From: VMDJ01 sp038146785 | GTDB lineage: Bacteria; Pseudomonadota; Gammaproteobacteria; Chromatiales; Chromatiaceae | Reading direction: 5' to 3' | Assembly: GCA_038146785.1 (NCBI GenBank) | Contig: JAYQSI010000001.1 | Location: forward strand, 31,814 to 95,813 | DNA: 64,000 nt | Part shown: piece by piece, positions 55,647 through 64,000 of the stretch | Position numbering within the stretch: position 1 is the stretch's first letter | How the letters are laid out: each line of letters starts with the position of its first letter | The notes under the pieces: model-generated | The model's database searches: none | Told to the model about the DNA's origin: nothing | Seen by the model: the letters and a program-made list of their open reading frames with translations, nothing else | Translations under genes and position numbers: made by a program

Positions 55647-56338
55647 ATGAACTTGTCAACGAAATATGCCGCGCTAATTATTTCTTTTGGCTCAGTCAGC
55701 TTAACCGGCTGCATGAGCAATCGAGCAATGCCTGAGCGTGTCAATGATTTTTCTCCGGTGTTGCCGCAAACCAGTATCTCTGAAAAAGTGATCGATGGAT
55801 CTATCTACTCAGGTGGTATGAATGATGGGCTGTTTGGCGACCGCAAGGCTTACCGTGTCGGTGATTTGATTACCATTTTATTGCGTGAACAAACATCTGC
55901 ATTAAAGAGTGCTGAGAGTGACATTAGCCGTACAAGTGTTAATGACTCATTGAGTCCCCTTCAAGTTACGAAGCTAGGATCAGCTGGCGGCTTCCCGTTA
56001 TCTACAGATTCAACTTTGGACTCAACGATCAGTAACGTGGGTGAGGGTTCTCAGTCACAAAGCAATGAGTTGGGTGGTGATATTACTGTGAGTGTTGTTC
56101 GAGTCTTGCCAAACGGCAACCTCGTTGTACGCGGTGAAAAATTGATTGTTTTGACACATGGTGATGAGTATGTGCAGGTGTCTGGTGTGATTCGTCCTGA
56201 TGATATCCAGCCTGATAACACCATCCTCTCTAAGCGAATTGCGAATGCGCAAATCACCTATAGCGGTGATGGCGAAATGCACGATGCAACCAAGATGCCT
56301 TGATGAATGCATTGTTGATGAAGTTCTTACCGTTCTAA
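55647..56338 (+). pseudogene. flgH: Flagellar L-ring lipoprotein FlgH, C-terminal frameshift
   Basis: A lipoprotein signal peptide with lipobox LTGC at Cys22 and the FlgH core (GDLITILLREQTSALKSAES; GNLVVRGEKLIVLTHGDEYVQVSGVIRPDDI) are intact. The frame as given stops at 56,303 after ATKMP. Restoring one G gives ATKMPWMNALLMKFLPF and a stop at 56,336-56,338, the usual aromatic FlgH tail, so only the last 11 or so residues are lost. This could be a mild defect. Confidence 0.8.
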
Positions 56339-56349
56339 GGGGTATCGGT

Positions 56350-57557
56350 ATGAAAAAGAAAACACTAAAAATTGAAGATGTTGTGAAAGAGTCTGGCGAT
56401 ATCGCGCTCAAGCTCTTAACTCGCGGCTTCATGTTGTTGGTCTTTATTGCTTGATGCAAGCAGCCAATGCAGATCGTATTAAAGATCTAACTGATGTGGC
56501 TGGTGTTCGTGAAAACCAACTGATTGGCTTTGGTTTGGTTGTCGGCTTGAATGGTACGGGTGACGGTGAGATTTCGTTCACTAACCAGAGCTTGCGTTCC
56601 ATGTTGTCTCGCTTTGGCGTGAATATCCAAGATGTACGTTCTAATCTTTCAAGCATCGCATTGAATAGTATTACTGCGCGGTCCGAAAGATATTGATCTG
56701 ACCAACGTGGCAGCTGTAATGGTAACCGCAGAATTGCCACCTTTTGCTAAGCCAGGTCAGCGCATTGATTTAACGGCATCGACTATTGGTGAAGCATCAA
56801 GTTTGCGTGGCGGTACCTTGTTGATGACGCGTTTACGCGGTGTCGATGGCGAGGTGTATGCCATGGCTCAAGGTAACTTGGCTGTGGGTGGTCTAGGTGT
56901 TGCTGCTGAAGGATCAAAAGTTACAGTAAATGTACCGACGGTTGGTCGTATTCCAAATGGCGCAACAGTTGAGAAGATGGTTGAGACTCCCTTTGGTGAG
57001 AGTGACTACCTTGTTCTTAATATGAAGAGTCGCGACTTTACGACAACGACTCGTGTGCTCAATAAGATTAATGAAAGCTTTGGTGAAGGTACGGCTGAAG
57101 CTATCGATGGTGTTTCTTTGCGTGTTCGCGCACCAGATGGCATGAGCGATCGGGTGAGCTTCCTTTCGATGATCGAGACTTTGGAGATCGATCCTGGCGA
57201 GCCGCCAGCACGTGTTGTGATCAATTCACGCTCAGGCACGGTTGTCATCTCACGTAATGTGCGCGTAAAAGTGCAGCAGCGGTAACGCACGGCAGCTTGA
57301 TGGTTAAAATCGCTCAACGTAACGAAGTGAGCCAGCCAAATCCGCTGACTCAGGTGACAGAAGCAACGCCGGTTACAAATACCGATATCACTGTTGCCGA
57401 AGAAGATAAGCCAATGTTCTTGTTTGAGCCTGGTGTTGAGCTTCGCGAAATTGTTGATGCGGTGAATAACGTCGGTGCTTCACCCAGTGCATTAGTGGCA
57501 ATCCTAGAAACCTTAAAGCAATCGGGCAGCCTGCGTGCAGAGCTGATTGTGATCTAA
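56350..57557 (+). pseudogene. flgI: Flagellar P-ring protein FlgI, three frameshifts
   Basis: A signal-peptide-like start (MKKKTLKIED...FMLLVFIA) breaks near 56,454; the next frame gives ADRIKDLTDVAGVRENQLIGFGLVVGLNGTGD, the family start. A shift near 56,685 leads to VAAVMVTAELPPFAKPGQRID and a third near 57,267 to VTHGSLMVKIAQRNEVSQPN and the C-terminal ALVAILETLKQSGSLRAELIVI. Each shift is explained by one missing base. FlgI forms the periplasmic P ring. Confidence 0.9.
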
Positions 57558-57567
57558 GAGGCTGATC

Positions 57568-58019
57568 ATGGATTACGCATCACAAGGCTTAACTACCTAT
57601 AACGACTTCCAAGGTCTGGCAGGTCTGCGTGCGCAGGCTAAAAATGACCAAAGCAAAGCAGTTGATAAGGTTTCAGAGCAATTTGAGAGCATGTTCTTAC
57701 ACATGATGCTCAAAGAGATGCGTAAAACAGTGCCCGACAGTGTTTTTTTGATTCACCAGCAATCAAAACTTTTCAGGATATGCAAGATCAGCAATGGCTT
57801 TAGAGCTTGCTAAAGAAAAGCCACTTGGTATTGCAGACATGTTGAAAAACGAATTTAGCGTCTCAAGGCATTGTGAAAACGGATGAGGATTCGGCTAAGC
57901 ATCAAATCAAACAGCCTTCAATGGCGTTTGAGTTGAATAAAAAAGCGCAAGGCTTTGGTATGAAGCGTCCAGCGAATACCAATATGGCCTTAGATGCGTA
58001 TAAGCGAGTAGGGCGATAA
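57568..58019 (+). pseudogene. flgJ: FlgJ rod-binding protein, single-domain, frameshifted
   Basis: Only the rod-binding domain is encoded (VSEQFESMFLHMMLKEMRKTVPDS), about 150 codons; there is no glucosaminidase domain as in Salmonella FlgJ. Frames change near 57,745, 57,790 and 57,865, giving in turn DSPAIKTFQDMQDQQ, ALELAKEKPLGIADMLKNEF and GIVKTDEDSAKHQIKQPS, ending at TAA 58,017-58,019. A separate hydrolase is expected elsewhere if flagella were functional. Confidence 0.8.
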
Positions 58020-58022
58020 GTC

Positions 58023-60144
58023 ATGGCTGATATTCTCGACATTGGCTCATCAGGCGTTAGGGCGTATCAGCGTTCACTGCAAACGGTCAGTAATAACATC
58101 GCTAACGTGGATACAGAGGGTTATACCCGTCAAAGCCACGAGACATCTCAGTCGATCAACACATCGATGGGTAAGGTTAATCTGGGTACAGGTGTTAACT
58201 CAGAGCAGGTTCGCCGTCTATTCGATACCTTTGCGATTGGTGCAATGCGAAATAACGCATCACTGTTTGAGCAGCATTCAACCCTTCATGATTACGTCAG
58301 TAAGCTTGAGAATGTGGTGGCTGATACCGGCATTTCGATTACCTCATCCATAGATCGTTTCTTTGAAGCGGTACAAGCGCTGTCGGTTACCCCGTCGTCA
58401 GCCAGTGCACGTGAATCATTGTTAAGTGAAGGTCGAAGTGTGGCGGAGCGTTTTCAATCGCTGACACGACTTTTTGACCAGTTGGATAACGACTCATTTG
58501 TACAGCTAGAAGAGCGTACAAAGTCATTAAATAACCTATCGAAGCAGATGGCACTGCTGAACTACTCGTTCATGAACAAGGCGGATGTGAATCGTCAGCC
58601 AAATGATCTTGTGGATCAACGTGACTTGCTCTTGCAGAAGATGTCTGAGATTGCGCATATCGAGGTCGTTGAGCAGGCCAATGGCATGGTTGATGTTTAT
58701 TTGGGTAACAAAGATAACGGCAATCAATTAGTCGATCGTTTGAGTCAAATCGACTCACTGTCGAGCGGTAGGAACAATCCGGAATTAGGCGGTCATTTTA
58801 TTGGATGTTCGACCTGATAAAGAAGTTCTCCAGGGTAGCCCTCAGTGGATCGAGTTAGCAGGACTTCAGAATTTCCGATCAACAGCCTTAGTCAAAGGCC
58901 GTGCGAGACGATCTAGATGAAATTGCCAATGCCTTTATGGATTCAGTCAACAAGGTTCAAACAACTGGTCTCGATGGTGATGGCAAGTTATGGTCGAGTT
59001 GTTTGGTATTGATGGCGAGAATGTTCGTGCAGCAGGCCATATGCAGGTATTGCTCAAAGGCGCGAATCAAATTGCAACAGGTGCACCATTCTAATTGATC
59101 AAAATAGTGGAGTACCACGCTCAATACTTGATTCTTGGGATCTGCCAAGCCTAATTTATTAGTTCAATGAAACCTCAATCCGATAATTCATTGGGTTCAT
59201 CAGATGATTAAATGACATTTTACGCCGAATGCGTAAAAAGCCTGCTTTTGTTATTCCAGGAAATCGGTAAACAGACCTTACGTTTAGAAATTGTTAGCAG
59301 ATGGCTGATAATGTACAAATATTCTATACGTGAAGGTAACCATTTGTTTGGTGATGCAGCTTTAACAGCATAATGACGTTCTAGATGGCATTTAATACGA
59401 ATGCCACTTATAGCAACACATTTTTAAATGCAGCAACGATCAAATGACAGTTACCGGGATATGTTTTGAAACGATAGAACATCATGGCGCGCCAGCAAGT
59501 ACTAAGAATTAATGGTCAGTTATCAGATGATCTATTGGTTTTGTTGAATGGAAGTGCAAACGCATCGGCCGGTGGGGTTGAGTTTAAGTCTGACTGGTAC
59601 GCTTATACCGATCAATCTGCTTCGAGAGCAAATGATATCTTCAGTTAGGGTAGATTAGTTCCAACTCGAATATCAATACACATTGACGATGTAAAACCAG
59701 GCGATGTCATTGAGGCATGTAACTATGCTGTAGGCGATACCATTTCGATTAATGGCTGGGTGGCAGAGCTGACAATACGCCGGTAGCTGGCGACGTTTTC
59801 ACTATCCGGCCGAATAATTCTCCGACAGGTGATAACCGTAATATTTTAGCGATGTCGGCATTACAGGCTGATCGCGAGGTCTTTGATGGTCGCGGTAACT
59901 TCAGTGAGATCTACGCTGATGTGATTAATGGTCTTAGGCTCGCTGGTGGTTCAGGGCTTTATAAGTCGCGATGCACAACAGGTGCTGAGTGATGAAGCAA
60001 AGCCAATCGCGATGACATTTCAGCGGTTAGCTTAGATGAAGAAGCAGCAAATTTATTGCGTTTCCAGCAGGCCTATCAGGCCAATGCCCAGGTCATTCAA
60101 ACAGCGAAACAAGCTTGTTTGAGTCCTTGTTGAGCTTACGATAA
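58023..60144 (+). pseudogene. flgK: Flagellar hook-associated protein FlgK, heavily broken
   Basis: The first 258 codons are intact (MADILDIGSSGVRAYQRSLQTVSNNIANVDTEGYTRQ ...). After about 58,795 the frame changes every 50-150 bases; fragments such as DDLDEIANAFMDSVNKVQTTG, FKSDWYAYTDQSASRANDI, ILAMSALQADREVFDGRGNF and LDEEAANLLRFQQAYQANAQVIQTA run to the normal C-terminus. Total about 707 codons, long for FlgK. The switch from clean to noisy inside one gene is abrupt. Confidence 0.87.
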
Positions 60145-60154
60145 GGAATAAACC

Positions 60155-61039
60155 ATGCGTGTGACTAACTCACAGATCTTTGATCGCATTACGACCCAAT
60201 TGAATAACCAACAAGCACGTTGGCCAAATACGCAGGAAAAGATTGCCTCTGGTCGTAACTTTCTCAAGCCTTCAGATGCGCCGGATCAAGTAGCCGCACT
60301 TGATCGTCTTGAGTCACGTCTTAATCAAACCCAGCGCTACATGGATAATATTGGCTTTGCGAAAGATAAGCTAGGTCAGCAAGAAATGGATTAACACTCT
60401 GTACGATGATTTGAGTCGCGTGCAGGAGTTGATGGTTCAGGGTGCGAATGGTACCTAAGATGCGAATACGCGTAATGCCATGGCGATTGAGATACGAGAG
60501 ATCTATAACAGCTGGGTATCACTTAGGTAAACCAAAAAGCTAATGACGGGAGTTATTTGTTCTCAGGCTATGAGCAAAGTAAAAACCACCGTTTTATATG
60601 GATGCTAACAAACACATTCAATACCAAGGCAATGATGAGATTCAGGTGATTGGCATTGATGATGACTTCGCTATTGAAGTGGGTATGCCGGGCACGCAGT
60701 TATTTGGCGGTTTCAAAGATGCACAGGGCGCCAATACCGATATCTTTACAGTTCTCGAAACGGCGCTGAATCAGTTAGAGTCCAATGATGCGGCTGGAAT
60801 CCAGGCCAGTATCGATGATGTTGAGGCAGCGCTTACCCATGCGAATGTACGATTGGCGCGGGTTGGATCGCTGATGCGTACCGCTGAAAACCAGCTTAGG
60901 TGTGCACGAGGCGAGGGTATTCGCCTTTGAAAAAGCGATCTCACAGGTCGAAGATCTCGATTATGTGACTGCCGTCAATGAGTTAAAGCAGCAAACCTTA
61001 GCGCTCCAGGCGGGTCAATCAAGTTTTTTGCCTAGATAA
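60155..61039 (+). pseudogene. flgL: Flagellar hook-associated protein FlgL, broken
   Basis: Normal start (MRVTNSQIFDRITTQLNNQQARW) and flagellin-like N-terminal helix, a shift near 60,392, then a TAA in place of Gln (NGT-stop-DANTR) near 60,458, and further shifts near 60,525-60,590 and 60,897. The C-terminal helix (FEKAISQVEDLDYVTAVNELKQQTLALQA) ends at TAA 61,037-61,039. FlgL is the hook-filament junction. Confidence 0.88.
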
Positions 61040-61104
61040 GCAATCTTGAGTCTGTTTAATTACATTCGATAGCGTTTTATAGATAAATATTGAATATTAA
61101 GGTC

Positions 61105-61131
61105 TAAAGATTTGAATTTAATTGCCGATAC
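61105..61131 (+). promoter_or_regulatory. sigma28 promoter of flagellin
   Basis: TAAA, 15 bases, then GCCGATAC. Full -35 match and seven of eight in the -10, located 39 bases upstream of the first flagellin ATG. The promoter is well preserved although the gene is not. Confidence 0.83.
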
Positions 61132-61169
61132 TAAAAGTGACCCATAACAAAAAAACTGGTTTACTTTTT

Positions 61170-62331
61170 ATGCCAATGGTAATAAACACAAATGTTGCCC
61201 CTCGATAATGCAATAGATAGCATCTTGGTGCATCAAGAAAAGATCTGATACAGCTGGGATGGAAAGGCTATCCTCGGGCTTGCGGATCAATTCTCCTGCA
61301 ATGGACGATGCGGCTGGCCTGAGTATTGCCTATTCTCTTTCAACAAAGATTCATTCAAGGTCCAAAGGGCTTCAGAATGCCAATGATGCAGTGTCATTGA
61401 TTCATTTGGCTGAAGGGGCAAGCGATGAAGTATCGCAAATTCTTATTCGTATGCGAGAGCTTGCTATTCAAGCGCTTAATGGAACGTATTCCTCTGAAGA
61501 TGTTGAAAATTTAAATGCGGAATTTGTTCAAATTCGGGACGAGATCAAACGTATTGCGGGTAACACATTATTTAATGGCATTCCTGTCATTCACTCTGAT
61601 GACACGATAGATTTTCAAGTAGGTTATGAAGCGTCAGATAAAATTACAGCGCAATTGATCGATTTAGGATTTCTAGCTGTTGAAGATGTGGCTTCTGATT
61701 ATCCGCCATATTTATAGGTGATGGATTTACAGGTTCTGAGTGGCATCGTAATTGGTGCTGATCCAGCTGCAACAACGAACCACGTGCTGGTGATGTCGTT
61801 AGCGTTAAAGTCAATGGAACTACGTTTACGCAGGAGTTTGATACCGACGGATTAACCACTTATCAAGCTTTGGTTGATCAGGTAAATGCGGCCTTTCCAG
61901 GTGCCATTTACAGCCAATGTATCTTTGAGTGGTGATAGTACGTCTGCTCATAGAAGTATATTTTTGATTACGACAATCAAGTGATTACCTCTCTAGTTTT
62001 GCCAGGCCAAAAATATTACCTCGGTAATACATCACTCACTGATCCTGACCACACTATAGGAAAGGCGCTAGAGAAAGTTGATACAGCGTTGAGCGAAGTG
62101 GACGCATGGCGTGCACGTATCGGAGAAGCAGCAAATCGCCTGCGCTTTGCGACCGAAAACTTGGAAAATAAGATTGAGCAGCAATCTGCAGCAATATCAC
62201 GTATTCACGATACAGATTACGCTGCTGAGTCGGCTAATTTGGCTCGCTCACAAATTCTTCAGCAAGCAGGTACGGCAATGTTAGCTCAAGCCAATGCTTC
62301 CAACGCAGAATGTGCCTCTTTGCTTAAATAA
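61170..62331 (+). pseudogene. fliC: Flagellin, broken
   Basis: Start MPMVINTNVAP at 61170 (or the Met at 61176) is followed at once by stops; corrected frames give AIDSILVHQEK then MERLSSGLRINSPAMDDAAGLSIA, the classic D0/D1 region with one extra residue. The frame stays open to about 61,715, is disordered to 61,980, and the C-terminal D1/D0 (RFATENLENKIEQQSAAISRI, ILQQAGTAMLAQANA) is intact to 62,331. About 387 codons, a short flagellin with small variable region. Confidence 0.88.
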
Positions 62332-62929
62332 GCGGCCTTCTTCAAATGTCGACAGTCTCACTAATTCATGACATCGCCAAACGCCCAACTTAAATGCTAG
62401 AGTGCTAAGCTGGTGACTGAAACACGTAGTGCAATAGTTGAAACGCGCAATAAGACGGTATTGAAGAGTTTTCTGTTGCAAATCATATTGATTCGACTAG
62501 TCAGAATTGATAGGTATTCAAGATTCATTAGCTGAGGGCTTAGCTGAGATTGCCTTTGTGCTGGTTAGTGACGAGACTCGCAGGAGCTAGAAGGATACTT
62601 GATATCACTAAAGGCAGAGCTGGGAGGGTGCTGCTGATCCTAATGCGCTTATTGCGCTCGAAGAGAAAATCTCGCATTGGTCGGTCAGAATTGTTCAAAA
62701 CAGATAATTTGAACATTGGCGTCTGTTGATGCTGATTTGAATGAAAAGTTTTCGCTTACTTCGCTGTTCGATTGGCGCTGAAGTTGTTAGTTTAATGAAT
62801 GAGCTCACTAAGCAGATGCCTTCCTGGAAGTTGATATGCAGGAAGTTGATGCAGCATTCCATGAGGAAGATGTGGTTGTGTTGAGTGCGAATCAGCTAAT
62901 GTTGCAGCGAATACCAATGAGGTTGCATG
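62332..62929 (+). other. Degraded stretch between flagellin and protease
   Basis: No continuous frame. Short protein-like pieces appear in changing frames (AADPNALIALEEKI near 62,640; LASVDADLNEKF near 62,720; EVDMQEVDAAFHEED near 62,830), so it was probably coding, either the upstream part of the protease gene or another gene. I cannot identify it. FlaG or FliD, which often follow flagellin, are not recognisable. Confidence 0.4.
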
Positions 62930-64000
62930 ATATGGCGGCAGCTACTACGACTACTACAGGATTGCCAGCTAACAATAATCCAACTTCATCTGGCACAACT
63001 TTATATCGATGCATTGATTAACGAATTAATCTGGAATATTACCAGTGGTGATCCTTGACCTATTCGTTCTATAACGGGACGGTGGGTTACGATGATCTCA
63101 AATTATGCTCTCGCCCAAAGAGACACTGCGGGCAGCTTGTCAGCGGCTAACAAAGAAAACGCTATTCAGGCATTTGATCTTGGGATCAGGCTTCTGCATA
63201 TCTTCAGGAAGTGACTGAGTCGGTATCAGGTAGCAATGTGGTGGGCGATTTGCGTGTGGCTTACTCAGACACAATGCCATTAAACACTAGCACACCCGAT
63301 CCAACGGATAAGAGCGGCAGCGTTTCTGCGTTAAGCCCATTCACATTGCCAATTGCGGTGATATTTGGTTCGATAGTGTGGCGCAAATTCGGGTTACTAC
63401 ATGGTTAATCAAAATCTTAATCCTGGTACATACGGATTCCGCAAACCACCGCCATCCATGAATTTGGTCAAAGCAGTAGGCTTGTCGCAATCCCTGATGC
63501 AGGTTCTGCCACGGGTGATACCTAAGTGGATTGCAGATAATTGGCGTCACACCATCATGTCTTATAACCAGAGCTCAACGTATGCCTCTTCACCGAAACC
63601 TTTAGTTCCCACAAACTCACCTATAACGCTAATGGAACCTTTAGTTGGCAATACTCAAAAGTGTATGTTGCCACACCAATGGTCTATGACATTGCAACAG
63701 TTGAATACCTTTATGGCGTGTCTACAGATGCAAACACTGGCAATACTAGCCATACTAAATCAATATGGGCTAACCATTGTTGATTCAGATGGTGTTGATA
63801 CCCTAGATGCCAGTGCCGAGACAACAGCTTCTATCATTAATCTTTCACCTGGGTCCTATTCGTCAATAGGTACCACAACGCGCGAGGCTTGGCGCTGTCG
63901 CTGCAGCAGACTCATTAAACACTCAGGCGGGTGGTGGATTAAATACACGAGTATTGCGTGGCTGCCTTGCGTAGCAATACGTAACTGAACGAAGTAATAA
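62930..64000 (+). pseudogene. Serralysin-type (M10) zinc metalloprotease, broken and cut by window end
   Basis: Piecing frames together gives YSFYNGTVGYDDL, QASAYLQEVTESVSGSNVVGDLRVAYSD, then IHEFG...VGLS...PDAG at 63,454-63,500 and the Met-turn HTIMSY at 63,548-63,565, MVYDIATVEYLYG and VDTLDASAETTASIINLSPGSYSSIG. This order (GD-I-R-A, HExxHxxGxxHP, SxMSY, DIAAxQxLYG, RTX-linked C-terminal domain) is that of serralysins, secreted by type I systems. At the zinc motif extra bases disrupt the second and third His codons. The gene continues beyond 64,000. Confidence 0.75.

Noticed and set aside
57267..57295. Frame changes in flgI and others as programmed ribosomal frameshifting
   Set aside because: The sites differ from one another, no slippery heptamer with downstream structure recurs, and several shifts per gene are needed.
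61259..62331. Flagellinolysin (flagellin with a built-in protease domain)
   Set aside because: The zinc protease motifs start about 1.1 kb after the flagellin C-terminus and belong to the M10 serralysin type, so it is a neighbouring gene, not an insertion in flagellin.

Overview
The window looks like chromosome from a marine-type gammaproteobacterium with roughly balanced GC content. The gene order lysR/leuC-leuD-leuB-asd-fimV-truA-trpF-trpB-trpA-accD-folC-SPOR-cvpA-purF-metZ is typical of Pseudomonas/Oceanospirillales/Alteromonadales relatives. FimV, aconitase B, PomAB-type (sodium-type) flagellar stators and sigma54/sigma28 flagellar promoters fit this. I cannot name the genus.

Positions 1-9,955 carry the start of an ABC exporter (minus strand), an M23 peptidase, a TolC-like channel, aroC, an HcaT-like MFS carrier, and an RND adaptor-permease pair. 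Positions 9,952-25,607 are housekeeping genes: a LysR regulator divergent from leuCDB-asd, then fimV, truA, trpFBA, accD, folC, a SPOR protein, cvpA and purF. Positions 25,604-38,678 hold a likely metal-related pair (HMA chaperone and a His-rich c-type cytochrome), metZ, acnB, an EptA-like lipid A phosphoethanolamine transferase, a three-gene minus-strand unit ending in a U32/RlhA-like protein, and gltX-glnS. Two tRNAs (Ala-GGC, Glu-UUC) follow under a strong stable-RNA-type promoter. Every gene in this first 38.7 kb is intact in one frame.

From 39 kb on the window is a flagellar region: a collapsed pomA-pomB locus, a FliK-like gene, an FlhB-like gene, a DUF2802 gene, flgN, flgM and flgA; then a few unrelated genes (Kv channel, DUF1566 protein, small membrane proteins); an intact pomA-pomB with a second flgM; flgBCDE; flgFGHIJKL; flagellin; and finally a serralysin-type metalloprotease cut by the window end. 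Recognisable sigma28 promoters precede both stator loci, both flgM genes and flagellin. Sigma54 promoters precede flgB and flgF.

The striking property is the contrast in gene integrity. No lesion is visible before 39 kb. After it, most flagellar genes and some neighbours carry frameshifts, nonsense codons or deletions, and lesion density rises steeply from about 58.8 kb to the end. Two explanations remain open: real decay of the motility module, or falling consensus quality toward a contig end. The large in-frame deletions in the first stator locus favour at least some real decay. The rising indel density in the last 5 kb, which also hits the protease gene, favours sequence error there. I found no CRISPR array, prophage, insertion sequence or clearly unprecedented system.
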